A stretch of 13,738 nt of DNA from Desulfovibrio sp. UBA4079 (GTDB taxonomy: Bacteria > Desulfobacterota > Desulfovibrionia > Desulfovibrionales > Desulfovibrionaceae), in the NCBI GenBank assembly GCA_002382645.1, contig DFYP01000148.1, positions 14,391 to 28,128 on the forward strand, read 5' to 3'. Below the pieces are notes generated by a model that saw nothing but the letters and a program-made list of their open reading frames with translations, did no database searches and was not told where the DNA came from. Both the position numbers and the translations under genes were made by a program. This document shows positions 1 to 7,563 of this stretch, one piece after another (position 1 is the first letter of the stretch; each line of letters begins with the position of its first letter).

Positions 1-1073
1 GAGTGCAGGCGTTCGAATTGGTGGAAGTCCGGGGAGATGGAACCGTGCTGGAGGGCCAGGGTCGGCACGCCCCGAGCCTGGGCCGCGCGGGTGAAGACCG
101 CTCCCGGGCCATAGGCGTCCAGGCCGCAGACGAAGAGCCGGGGCCGGAGGGTGTCCAGCACGTGCCCGGCCGCGTCGGCGATGCGCGACCCGAGCTTGAG
201 CCGGTCCCGGAAGGCGGCAAAGAGGAAATGCAGGTGGGGGTTGCCCAGGAGCGCGGCATCGTCCCCGGAGGCGGGCCCGGAACGGAGCACGGCCTCGTGG
301 GCCGCGTCCAGCCGGGCGGCGGTGGCGGAGTCGGCCGGGAACTGGGCCAGCAGCGGATACCAGGGCACGACCGGCGCCACCTGGGGCGCCACGGGATAGG
401 CCCCGGCCATGAGCAGCACGGCCCGGCCCGCGTGGCGCCGGAAGAGCGCCTCCAGCTTCTCCCGGTGGCGGATGAAATCCGTATCGCTCAGGAACACGAG
501 CAGGCCGTCGCGGACGGCGGGGAGTTCCGGAGGCTCCGGCCTGGGCCCGGGATTGGCCTGGGGCGCGGGTTCTCCGGCCTGGAGCCGGAGCACGGAGAGG
601 CCCGCGGTTTCCACGAGATGCAGGGCCACGGCATTGAGGATGTCCGGCGGCGGCCCGCCCGGCGGGTCCCAGAAATAGGCCCGCGCCGCCTCAACGCAGA
701 GGGACGCCTCCGCGGGCCGGAAGCGTTCCAGAATGCGCGAGAAGATCCGCTGGGCGTTGCAGGCGGCCGAAACCGGGAACCACATGTCGCGGTGCATGAT
801 TTCGGCCAGCGGCAATCCCTGGTGCAGCACCGGGGCATAGGCCTCGCGCCACCAGTGGGCGCAGAACCGGCGGAATTCGTCGTAGTTTTTGCCCACGTCC
901 CGGCTGTCCAGGAAGTCCCAGGCCTCGGCCACCGCGATGTTCCGGGCGCGCAGCGCGTGGGCGATGGAGGCGTGCAGGGTCACGGCCAGGTCGCCGCCTT
1001 GAGGGCCGCTGCGGGCGGCCTGGGCCGCCAGCTGCTGCGGCGAAAGGACAAAGGCGAGATGTGTTCCGGTCAC
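1..1073 (-). CDS. Putative GT-B-like surface-carbohydrate transferase (3' end beyond window)
   Basis: The frame is open from a GTG start at 1073 to the left edge, giving 357 visible residues with the C-terminus missing. The GTG lies one base past the TGA of the upstream gene, with a GAGG-containing ribosome site just before it, so it is probably translationally coupled. The first half is rich in Trp, Phe and His and is not recognised. The visible end, about residues 315-345, reads as a Rossmann strand (LFVCGLDAYG), a helix, then RGVPTLALQHG at about 334-344. A 'G-[IV]-P-T-x-x-L-Q-H-G' turn is common in GT-B fold transferases and related surface-carbohydrate biosynthesis proteins, where it opens the nucleotide-binding half. 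Seen: the open frame and the motif. Inferred: a transferase acting on a surface glycan, as its operon suggests. The exact family cannot be named without the missing end. Confidence 0.62.
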   Translation of the reverse strand, partial: MTGTHLAFVLSPQQLAAQAARSGPQGGDLAVTLHASIAHALRARNIAVAEAWDFLDSRDVGKNYDEFRRFCAHWWREAYAPVLHQGLPLAEIMHRDMWFPVSAACNAQRIFSRILERFRPAEASLCVEAARAYFWDPPGGPPPDILNAVALHLVETAGLSVLRLQAGEPAPQANPGPRPEPPELPAVRDGLLVFLSDTDFIRHREKLEALFRRHAGRAVLLMAGAYPVAPQVAPVVPWYPLLAQFPADSATAARLDAAHEAVLRSGPASGDDAALLGNPHLHFLFAAFRDRLKLGSRIADAAGHVLDTLRPRLFVCGLDAYGPGAVFTRAAQARGVPTLALQHGSISPDFHQFERLH

Positions 1074-1074
1074 G

Positions 1075-1530
1075 TCAGTCCTCGTCCCGCGCCTGGATGG
1101 CGGCCTGGAGCCGCTGGAGTTCCTCTGCGTCGGCGCCGTTGCGCGCGGCCTGTTCCAGCCGCTTCCGGGCCTCCTGCAGCGCTCCGCTGCGCAGGGATTC
1201 CCGGGCCAGAAGCAGCTGGACCGCAGCCATGTCCCGGCGCAGCGCGCGCAGGAGGAGCGCGGCCTCGCGGAAATACTCTTCCCTGATCCTGGCGGCGAGG
1301 TTCAGGGCCAGATCCCGGGCGACCTGGTCCTGGCTCCGTGTTGCGAAGAACCGCTCCTCATACAGGGCGAGGCGCTGGAACAGCCGGTGCAGCCGCGCCT
1401 GGAGGAGTTCCTGCCGTTGCGCCAGTGCGGGCAGGCCCGCGGCATGGTCCGACGCCGTGTCCCGCGCCGCGGTCAGGGCCTGGACCTCGCCGGACAGGTC
1501 TTGGAATTCGCGGTTCAGGTCGTGGATCAT
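1075..1530 (-). CDS. Small helical, coiled-coil-like protein of unknown function
   Basis: This 151-residue protein is not recognised as a known family. It is almost entirely predicted helix, rich in Leu, Ala, Arg, Glu and Gln, with heptad-like spacing of Leu in residues 38-58 and again over 90-145. There is no signal peptide, no long hydrophobic segment and only one Pro, at residue 34. The ATG at 1530 overlaps the TGA of the cytidylyltransferase-like gene (ATGA), and its own stop is one base from the next GTG, so it is embedded in the operon. The last 45 residues resemble a degenerate TPR-like helix pair. A role as an assembly or docking partner for the neighbouring glycan enzymes is inferred from context only. 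It shows no catalytic motif. Confidence 0.72.
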   Translation of the reverse strand: MIHDLNREFQDLSGEVQALTAARDTASDHAAGLPALAQRQELLQARLHRLFQRLALYEERFFATRSQDQVARDLALNLAARIREEYFREAALLLRALRRDMAAVQLLLARESLRSGALQEARKRLEQAARNGADAEELQRLQAAIQARDED

Positions 1531-2831
1531 GGCCGGGCCTCGTCCAGAAGCATGCGGCAGCGCACCAGGTCGATGGGCGAGTCCACCAGGATGCGCTGCT
1601 CGTCGCAGCAGGGCACTCCGCGGATCTGCTCCGGCCGGACGCCGGCCCAGTGTTCCAGGATATGGCGGGTCCTGCAGGCGAGCAGGGACCTGGCCGGGCG
1701 GTAGACGGGCGGCAGCAGTTGCCGCCCGGAGAGCAGGCCGCGGTGGACGGGATCGACGGTCCGCAGGTTCTCCGGTTCGTAGTCCCAGGGCCCCTGGACC
1801 ACGGGGAAGGGCTCGGCGAGGTGGTAGCCGGCGTCCTCGACTTCGGCCAGGAGCTGGTAGGTCAGGCCGGCCACGTCCGTGTCGGGGAGGGCCCAGGGGA
1901 TCGAGGCGGCCGATCCTTCGATGGCCAGCTCGTCCATGGCGGCGTCTCCCTCCCGGCCGGGGAAGAATTGGAAGCGCAGGCGGCGCCGGAACCGGCTGCA
2001 GGTCCGGGGATCGAGCGCCAGGCGCAGCGTCCTGGCGGATTCGTCACGGAACAGCAGGAGGCTTCCGTCCGCTGCCGCGTTGAAGCCCAGGCCGCAGAGC
2101 CGTTCCCCGGCCCGGGGCCGGGGCTGGTCCGGAGGGGTCAGAATGAGGCGGGCCCGGGCCGGGCCCGCGCGCCAGAACAGGGGGCAGTCTCCGGCGCTGG
2201 CCGGCGGAGGGCAGGGCGTGATCTGCAGGTCCGGGTTCTGGGGGACAGGGGCGAAGAACCCCGCCATTTCCGGGGCCACGCCCTTGGCTTCCCAGTCAAA
2301 ATCAAAGGGCTTGGTGAGCACAAGCCCGTCCGCGAGCCCCTCCGGCAGGGGAGGCGGGCCGTCCTCCAGCATGTGGAGGGTCCCGAAGTCCATGGCCCGG
2401 AGAAAGAGTTTGTATTGGCTGGGGTGATCGCGCAGGAACTCCAGGCCGACAGCGGCCTCGACCCCGGGGTCTTTCAAGAGCTCCGCGGCGGCAGACACGT
2501 CCTGGGGGAGGAGCAGCGGGGCCCGGCGGTCAAGGACGAGCAGCTCGTCCGGCAGCCCTCCCAGCCGCGTCTCCAGGAGACGCAGGGCCTCCAGCGTGCC
2601 CGGAGGCGCCCAGGGATCGTCCTCCAGCGCGGCGGGCGAGGGGACGAGGGTCCTGTCCATGCTGGCCGGGGCGCAGTGGAGCAGAGCCTCCTGGTCGGTC
2701 ACGAGATGCGTCGGTCCGCAGAGCTCCAGGGCCTGGACACGCCGGAGAAACTCCGTGGTCAGGACGCGGCCGTCCTCCGAAGACCAGGCCGTTTCCGCCG
2801 CGGCGGGAAACACGGGGATCAGTGTGAACAT
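1527..2831 (-). CDS. Divergent cytidylyltransferase-like protein with a large internal insertion
   Basis: The protein has 434 residues. The N-terminus (LIPVF, residues 4-8), the strand and loop LLVLDRRAPLLLPQDV (about 97-112) followed by a helix and GVEAAVGLEFLRDHP (123-137), and the C-terminal RILVDSPIDLVRCRMLLDE (413-431) follow the order of landmarks in NeuA-type nucleotidyltransferases: the PAR loop, the 'PTSPxR' region, the 'vv.v' strand with its His-Pro, and the 'DIDxPxDL' tail. The usual ARGGSKxIPxKN nucleotide loop is absent, replaced by PAAAETAWSSEDGR. Roughly residues 165-345 look like an inserted, strand-rich domain with repeated Arg/Phe segments (RRLRFQFFPG, 283-292). Family members are usually about 230 residues. 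The gene starts 13 bases inside the end of the normal cytidylyltransferase gene. It may be a non-catalytic paralogue or an enzyme with altered specificity. The family assignment rests on motif order read by eye. Confidence 0.6.
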   Translation of the reverse strand: MFTLIPVFPAAAETAWSSEDGRVLTTEFLRRVQALELCGPTHLVTDQEALLHCAPASMDRTLVPSPAALEDDPWAPPGTLEALRLLETRLGGLPDELLVLDRRAPLLLPQDVSAAAELLKDPGVEAAVGLEFLRDHPSQYKLFLRAMDFGTLHMLEDGPPPLPEGLADGLVLTKPFDFDWEAKGVAPEMAGFFAPVPQNPDLQITPCPPPASAGDCPLFWRAGPARARLILTPPDQPRPRAGERLCGLGFNAAADGSLLLFRDESARTLRLALDPRTCSRFRRRLRFQFFPGREGDAAMDELAIEGSAASIPWALPDTDVAGLTYQLLAEVEDAGYHLAEPFPVVQGPWDYEPENLRTVDPVHRGLLSGRQLLPPVYRPARSLLACRTRHILEHWAGVRPEQIRGVPCCDEQRILVDSPIDLVRCRMLLDEARP

Positions 2832-3580
2832 GGCCCTGCACCCGGAAAGAACTGGAACAGGCCGCGCCGGATGATCTCTTCGGCCAGCCGGAGGTCGGCC
2901 GGCTCGTCGATGTCGAGGAAGCTGATCTGGTCCTGGATCACATGCACGAAGGGCTTGAAGCGGCCATAGTTGCGCTGGATGGAGAGCAGGCCGTAGGGCC
3001 GGTAGAAGACGGCCCCGGGAACCGCGTCCCCGGTCCGTGCGGGACGCAGCGCCTGGAGCGAGCCGTGCGGGCCGAGGGCCAGAAGGGGGTCGCGCCCGGC
3101 GAGGATCTTCCTGACCGTGATCACGGAGCTGAAGCCCTCCAGGATCTTGCCCAGCAGATGATCGAGGAGCCCGGGCGTGCGGAACGGGCTGGTGGGGTAG
3201 AGCAGCAGCGCGATGTGACGGTCCCCGGGCCGGGGATAGAGGCGCTCGAGAGTGTAGTTCAGGGCGTCGCTCACCAGGGCGGTGTCGCCGGAAATCCCCG
3301 CGGGACGAAGAAAAGGGACTTCCGCGCCGTAGCGCGTGGCCACGGCGGCGATCTCCGGATCGTCCGTGGACACCACCACCCGGTCCACCAGCCGGGCGGC
3401 CCTGGCCACCTCCACGCTGTAGGCCAGGAGGGGCTTGCCGGCCAGGGGCGCGATGTTCTTGTGGGGGATGCCCTTGGAGCCGCCCCGGGCCGGAATGACC
3501 GCCACCACGGGAACGCGCTCCTGCTGCGGTCCGGCCGCTGTTCCCCGGTGGGAGAGGGGGGCGTCCGGGGCCGTGGTCAT
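2819..3580 (-). CDS. CMP-nonulosonate (N-acylneuraminate-type) cytidylyltransferase
   Basis: This 253-residue enzyme would activate a sialic-acid-like nine-carbon sugar (neuraminate, pseudaminate or legionaminate) with CTP, giving the CMP-sugar donor and pyrophosphate in the cytoplasm. Family hallmarks are intact: IPARGGSKGIPHKN at 29-42 (CTP-binding loop), STDDPEIA at 71-78, YPTSPFR at 128-134 and the metal-binding LDIDEPADL at 222-230. The first 22 residues are a Pro/Ala-rich leader. The ATG at 3580 overlaps the TGA of the upstream glycosyltransferase gene (ATGA). The frame stays open further upstream, but that stretch lies over the neighbouring gene and is a shadow. Its length is normal for the family. 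Which nonulosonate it uses cannot be read from the sequence, because no synthase gene is present in the window. Confidence 0.9.
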   Translation of the reverse strand: MTTAPDAPLSHRGTAAGPQQERVPVVAVIPARGGSKGIPHKNIAPLAGKPLLAYSVEVARAARLVDRVVVSTDDPEIAAVATRYGAEVPFLRPAGISGDTALVSDALNYTLERLYPRPGDRHIALLLYPTSPFRTPGLLDHLLGKILEGFSSVITVRKILAGRDPLLALGPHGSLQALRPARTGDAVPGAVFYRPYGLLSIQRNYGRFKPFVHVIQDQISFLDIDEPADLRLAEEIIRRGLFQFFPGAGPCSH

Positions 3581-4800
3581 GTCCGGTCCTCGAGCAGATG
3601 GGCGTGCTTGCGGAGGAAGCGCAGGCCGATGCGGCCTCCGGCCTTGAAGCCCGCGTGGTTTTCGCGGAACAGGGCGTGGAAGCGCCCGCGCAGGGCCTCG
3701 GCCTCGGGATCGGCCTGGGCCGTGCCGGAGGAGAGCTCGAACAGTTCCTCTGCCAGGTCCAGGATGTCGGCGGGCTCGTTTTCCAGGACCTCCATCCCCT
3801 GCTGCTGGAACTGCTCGACGTGGTACGTGCTGCCCAGGGAGGAGCCCAGGATTTCGGGGAAGTGCAGCAGCCGCTTTTCGCGCGTGGAATAGAGCAGCTT
3901 GGGAATGCACAGGTTGCCCTTGAAGAAGGGCAGGGATTCCAGAGGGGCCATGTTCACGCAGCCCACCGGCACGCCGAAGACCCCGGCCACGCAGAACAGC
4001 CCGGACGACGAGCCCAGGAAGAAACGGCACTGGCTGGAGAGGAAGATGTCCATGAAGGGCGAGCGCAGGGCGTGATGGGCATAGTCGATGACGCCTTCCT
4101 GGGGGGCCAGGGGCCGCATGCTGGGGTCGCCCATGCGGAACACGAAACCGCCGCGCTCCACGATGGCGCGCATGGCCGGGACGCAATGCCCGATGTCGGC
4201 GTCGCGGTAGGCGTGGTAGGGGAGATTCGGCAGGAAGCCGGCCTCCCGGCAGTGGACGCAGACGAACCAGGCATTCTCCGGAAGACCCATGCGCCGCAGG
4301 ATCGCGCGCCCGCGTTCCCGGTCCTCCTCGGACAGGGCGAGCAGCGGCGGCCCGTCATAGGCCTCCAGGGCGGCGTGGTAGGGATCGTATTTCAGGTCCA
4401 CGATCGTGTATTCGGGCAGCGCCTCGCGGCGCCGCTTGATGAACCGGTAGAGGGCGCTGGAGCGCAGGACCGTGAACCGCCGGGACCAGCATTCCAGCAG
4501 GAAGGGATTGGCCACGGTCTTGGGGTCGACGATGAGCAGGGCGCGCACCCGTTTTTCAGCGGCGAGCCTGGCCTTCAGGTAGCAGTCCGGCTCGGTGCAG
4601 AAATGGCCGATGCGGGTTTGCAGCCCGCTGAGCACGGGCTCCCAGCCCAGGAGGCGAAGGATGCGGGCCGCCAAGCGCAGCGCGGCGATCTGGAGCTTCT
4701 CCTTCAGACGCGTGAGTTCCACGGCCCCGGGCAGACGCCGCTGGGCGCCCATCGCGGCCGGAACACCGCCGGCGGTCTTGGAAAGGGTGGGCCCGGTCAT
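3577..4800 (-). CDS. Putative glycosyltransferase, TIGR04372-like
   Basis: This 407-residue protein resembles the TIGR04372 group of putative glycosyltransferases found in bacterial polysaccharide loci. Visible landmarks are WFVCVHCREAGF (178-189), a 'YRDADI' segment (198-203), GGFVFRMGDPSM (217-228), then LSSQCRFFLGSSSGLFCVAGVFG (254-276) followed by PVGCVNMAPLESLPF (278-292). The 'RMGDxSM' and 'GSSSG' turns look like the phosphate- or sugar-contacting loops of a GT-B C-terminal half. A short amphipathic helix near 35-52 could touch the membrane, but no signal peptide is present. The ATG at 4800 overlaps the TGA of the methyltransferase gene, which fixes the start. An earlier in-frame start would lie inside that gene. 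Donor and acceptor are unknown. Placement next to the cytidylyltransferase suggests the same glycan. Confidence 0.75.
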   Translation of the reverse strand: MTGPTLSKTAGGVPAAMGAQRRLPGAVELTRLKEKLQIAALRLAARILRLLGWEPVLSGLQTRIGHFCTEPDCYLKARLAAEKRVRALLIVDPKTVANPFLLECWSRRFTVLRSSALYRFIKRRREALPEYTIVDLKYDPYHAALEAYDGPPLLALSEEDRERGRAILRRMGLPENAWFVCVHCREAGFLPNLPYHAYRDADIGHCVPAMRAIVERGGFVFRMGDPSMRPLAPQEGVIDYAHHALRSPFMDIFLSSQCRFFLGSSSGLFCVAGVFGVPVGCVNMAPLESLPFFKGNLCIPKLLYSTREKRLLHFPEILGSSLGSTYHVEQFQQQGMEVLENEPADILDLAEELFELSSGTAQADPEAEALRGRFHALFRENHAGFKAGGRIGLRFLRKHAHLLEDRT

Positions 4801-5504
4801 GAGGCGCTCCGCGCGTAGGAGTGGACGAAAAATCTCTGCCCGTGCCAGCCGTAGGCCCCGGCGTCGCTGAAGGCGATGCCGTATTTCTCGATCATCTCGC
4901 GCCAGGCCTTGCGCTCCCCGAACTCGAGGCTGGCCCGGTTGCACTGGAAGTCGTCGAAGAGGACGACGCAGCCCTCGGCCACGAGCCCCCTGCCGAAGAC
5001 CTGGTCCAGCACCTGGATCGTGGAGGAGTAGAGGTCGCAATCCACGTGCATCATGGCAAGCCTGGTGTCGCCGGCGAGCCGGGGCAGGGTGTCCTGGAAC
5101 CAGCCGGGATGGATGTGCACAAGGCTTTCGTCGAGCAGCGGGGCCAGGGCGGCCCTGATCTCCTCGGGGGTGCGGCTGGCCTTGAAGGAGCCCTGCTTCC
5201 AGACCCTTGTCAGCACATGCGGCGAATCCTTGTCCCCCTCGCAGTCCGTGGCGGGCAGGCCCGCGAAACTGTCGAACAGGTGCACCTTGCGCCGGTGCGT
5301 CGCTTCCGGCAGATAGGCGTACTTCTTCATGAATTGGCCGAGCGCACCGCAGATGAAGGAAGCGGTATGGCCGTCCTTGGTGCCGAACTCGGCGATCGCC
5401 CCTTCGACGTCCGCGCCGATGATGTATTCGATGGACAGCGCGAGGGTCTTCCGCGTTTCCGCGCCATCCAGGGCGAGGTAGTCGAAGGTGTTGTCCTGGC
5501 TCAT
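4797..5504 (-). CDS. TylF/MycF-like SAM-dependent O-methyltransferase
   Basis: This 235-residue protein is a class I methyltransferase of the macrocin O-methyltransferase (TylF) type, which methylates sugar hydroxyls using S-adenosylmethionine. AEFGTKDGHTASFI (38-51) is the SAM-binding motif I, and HLFDSFAGLP (75-84) is the characteristic second strand and loop. HVDCDLYSST (153-162) and VLFDDF (181-186) supply the Asp residues that hold the metal in this family. The chosen ATG at 5504 has a perfect AAGGAG six bases upstream. The frame stays open a further 117 bases, but without a comparable ribosome site. The stop overlaps the start of the following glycosyltransferase gene (ATGA). Most likely it methylates a sugar of the same surface glycan. 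Substrate and position are inferred from context. Confidence 0.87.
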   Translation of the reverse strand: MSQDNTFDYLALDGAETRKTLALSIEYIIGADVEGAIAEFGTKDGHTASFICGALGQFMKKYAYLPEATHRRKVHLFDSFAGLPATDCEGDKDSPHVLTRVWKQGSFKASRTPEEIRAALAPLLDESLVHIHPGWFQDTLPRLAGDTRLAMMHVDCDLYSSTIQVLDQVFGRGLVAEGCVVLFDDFQCNRASLEFGERKAWREMIEKYGIAFSDAGAYGWHGQRFFVHSYARSAS

Positions 5505-5510
5505 GGAGTG

Positions 5511-5516
5511 CTCCTT
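5511..5516 (-). promoter_or_regulatory. Ribosome binding site fixing the methyltransferase start
   Basis: On the minus strand this reads AAGGAG, six bases before the ATG at 5504. It is the strongest Shine-Dalgarno match in the minus-strand run, and it decides between this start and an in-frame upstream extension. Confidence 0.85.
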
Positions 5517-5593
5517 GTTTGCGACATCGCGGGCAATGGGCTTCCGGATGTCCTCACCGATGCGTGTGGCCTGCGGGGTGCGCCGCGCGGCTG

Positions 5594-6640
5594 TCAGTCC
5601 CAGCCGAAGCAGGTGCGCCAAGCCTGGGGCAGCAGCGCGTTCACCGTTTCCTGCTGCGCCGGCGTGAGCTCGTGCTTCCAGGTGTCCGTTCTTCCGGTCC
5701 GGATGTGGTTCGTCATGTCCCGCTTCATCTCCGGCTTCGTGAACTCGTCCTTCCCGATTCCGTAGAAATCCAGGATGGCGTCGAGGAACGCGGCCTCCCC
5801 GGCATGGACCAGATCCTCATGGGTCGTGAGCAGCACCTGGACCTCACAGGGCCGGCAATCCGCGAATTTGGGATGGCCCTGCTGGATGTCCCGGCTGTTC
5901 AGCGTGAACACCTTGGCGTTGCAGCCCGGTTTGCGGCCCTTCTTGTCCCTGGCGACATAGGGCCTGGAAAAATCCACCCGCATCGCGTCGAACCATTGCT
6001 GCAGCCAGGCGATGGATTCCTTGTAGAAGAAGCTGACGCAGCGCTCGAACTTCTCCTCGAACGTCGCGCTGGTCCAACAGGTTCCGATGTACGGCAGATA
6101 CTGCGGCGACTCGCCGACCTGCGGGCAGGTTTCGTTGATGTGGTCCATGTAGTGGAGCCACGAGATCATCGAGTTGCGCGGGTCGCGGATGTGCAGGAGC
6201 ATCTTGTCGAGATTGATGCACAGGAAGAGCAGGTTGATCGGGTTGGCGTCGATATGGAGCTGGGAGATGGCGCCGCCCTGCTTGAAGGCGCGGATCTGTT
6301 CGATCTCGATCAGGGTCTCCGGATATCCGGTGGTCCCGATGCGCGTGAAGCGGAGGCCGAGGCCTGCGGTGAGGCTCTTGAAGAGGAAGACGGAGCCGGA
6401 TTTCGGCTGCGTGTTCAAGAAAATGGAGGGGAACACCCGCTTGTTCTCCGCCTTGACGGCGAAGGATTCCGCGGCGTCCTCGGCCGAGGCTGCCGGGTCT
6501 TCCTTCTGTTCCTCCCGGCCCTTGAGGTCCGGGACCCTGCGGGTCGAAGGAGCGAACGATTTCACGGGAGCATCCAGCAGACGCTGCTGGAGGGCGCTGG
6601 TATTTTCCATGGTGTCCACCTGGCCGGGAATGTGTTGCAT
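5594..6640 (-). CDS. PAPS-dependent sulfotransferase-like protein
   Basis: This 348-residue protein carries the two PAPS-binding elements of sulfotransferases: a 5'-phosphosulfate loop TQPKSGSVFLFKSL (77-90) and a 3'-phosphate element HIRDPRNSMIS (150-160). Near the C-terminus TNHIRTGRTDTWKHELT (310-326) matches the family's 'RxGxxxxWK' loop. It would transfer sulfate from PAPS to a hydroxyl, most plausibly on a sugar. Residues 1-70 are polar and low in complexity, probably a linker. Two ATG starts are possible: 6640 (GAAGG about nine bases upstream) and 6610 (AGGTGG five bases upstream). The longer form is given. An 89-base gap separates it from the methyltransferase gene. GC is visibly lower here than in the flanks: 33 of 60 bases in 6181-6240. 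No PAPS synthesis genes are in the window. Confidence 0.85.
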   Translation of the reverse strand: MQHIPGQVDTMENTSALQQRLLDAPVKSFAPSTRRVPDLKGREEQKEDPAASAEDAAESFAVKAENKRVFPSIFLNTQPKSGSVFLFKSLTAGLGLRFTRIGTTGYPETLIEIEQIRAFKQGGAISQLHIDANPINLLFLCINLDKMLLHIRDPRNSMISWLHYMDHINETCPQVGESPQYLPYIGTCWTSATFEEKFERCVSFFYKESIAWLQQWFDAMRVDFSRPYVARDKKGRKPGCNAKVFTLNSRDIQQGHPKFADCRPCEVQVLLTTHEDLVHAGEAAFLDAILDFYGIGKDEFTKPEMKRDMTNHIRTGRTDTWKHELTPAQQETVNALLPQAWRTCFGWD

Positions 6641-6681
6641 GTCGTTATGCCTTCGCGAGCGTCTTGAAGAAACCGCACCGC

Positions 6682-7503
6682 CTACATGACGTAGGAATGG
6701 ACGTATTTTTCCGACCGCGAGGAGACGAAGAACAGCTTCCCGCCTCCCGCGGCGATCCTTTCGGGGCGCCTGCTGGAATCAAGCTTCAGCGGCGCGATCA
6801 GTGTGAACTGCCTGTCGTAGACGTAGATCCGCGCGCCATGGGGGGCGACGTCCTCGCACGAGAGGATCATGCAGGACGCCTCGCCCGCCTGCCAGGAAGC
6901 GATATCCAGGAGGCAGTTCTCCACCTCGTGCAGGGCATGGCGCGGAACGAATCGCGCGCCGTTGAATTCCAACACCTTCACGGCCCGCTTATAAAACGCC
7001 AGGGCCCGTCCCTGGAGTGTCCTGGCGGAAAAGAAATCCTTCCGTGTGCCGGGAGCCGGCGCCTGGATCGGCACCGGATGGACGCCGTTTTGCCCGACAG
7101 CAAAAAAGGCGCTCGGCGTCGCGTTCTCGGACGCGACATAGGACCGGCCGCCGTGGGAGAAGAACGATCCCCCCGCCACAGGGGCGTCATGCGCCGCGCG
7201 CAACTGGAGCGCGTCATCGTACAACAGCAATCGTTGCGTCTTCGGAGTGATCATCCAGATCGTTTTTGCAATCGGATCATACCCGGCGCCGGACGGCATC
7301 CCGTGCTCCTCCAGGGAGAGGGTCCGGAGCAGGCGCGGCACGGGCTCCATGCTGTACTTGCGCAGGGTCAGGGACCGCTCGTCGGCCACGAACAGATGCT
7401 CGCCGTCACTGAACAGGCTGCTCGGGACGAGTTCGCCGTCGCTGGACCAAACCAGCTTGGGCTGTGGGTATGCGGGCGGATGCACCTTGGCGGCCGTGGT
7501 CAC
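6682..7503 (-). CDS. Beta-propeller-like protein heading the minus-strand run
   Basis: The protein has 273 residues from a GTG start at 7503. It shows repeated units of strand, short turn and strand, with phrases such as GEHLFVADERSLTLRKYS, KTIWMITPKTQRLLLYDD and GKLFFVSSRSEKYVHSYV that recur about every 40-50 residues, as in NHL, WD40 or lactonase-type propellers. No catalytic motif is recognised. With the GTG start there is no signal peptide, so the product appears cytoplasmic. An ATG at 7575 would add 24 residues (a hydrophobic AFGIAVGVFFV stretch). However, that ATG lies inside a good sigma-54 promoter and has no ribosome site, whereas the GTG has AAGGAA seven bases upstream. The gene ends 41 bases before the sulfotransferase. 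Its role is unknown; binding or sensing a glycan or partner protein is speculation. Confidence 0.7.
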   Translation of the reverse strand: MTTAAKVHPPAYPQPKLVWSSDGELVPSSLFSDGEHLFVADERSLTLRKYSMEPVPRLLRTLSLEEHGMPSGAGYDPIAKTIWMITPKTQRLLLYDDALQLRAAHDAPVAGGSFFSHGGRSYVASENATPSAFFAVGQNGVHPVPIQAPAPGTRKDFFSARTLQGRALAFYKRAVKVLEFNGARFVPRHALHEVENCLLDIASWQAGEASCMILSCEDVAPHGARIYVYDRQFTLIAPLKLDSSRRPERIAAGGGKLFFVSSRSEKYVHSYVM

Positions 7504-7510
7504 TGCGGCG

Positions 7511-7516
7511 TTCCTT
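7511..7516 (-). promoter_or_regulatory. Ribosome binding site favouring the GTG start at 7503
   Basis: This reads AAGGAA on the minus strand, seven bases before the GTG. The competing ATG at 7575 has no comparable purine tract. The site therefore supports the shorter protein and a leader of about 50 bases from the predicted sigma-54 start. Confidence 0.7.
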
Positions 7517-7563
7517 CGGTCACTAAATGGTTTGACGAAAAAAACTCCCACGGCTATGCCGAA

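Noticed and set aside
3..1286. A long plus-strand open frame at the left edge
   Set aside because: Low-complexity Gly/Arg/Pro composition without motifs. The minus strand carries a coupled gene with a ribosome site and a recognisable GT-B-like end.
5582..5591. GCCGCGCGGC palindrome at the end of the sulfotransferase gene
   Set aside because: Ten-base GC-only palindrome next to the stop. No loop or T-run, and common in high-GC coding DNA.
6681..6695. Short inverted repeat CCTAC-ATGAC-GTAGG over the stop codon of the propeller gene
   Set aside because: Only a 5-bp stem and no T-run. Too weak to call a terminator.
7532..7560. Sigma-70-like TTGACG, 17 bases, TATGCC on the plus strand
   Set aside because: The -35 match and spacing are good but the -10 matches only three of six bases, and it lies over 200 bases from the plus-strand start. 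Kept only as a note.
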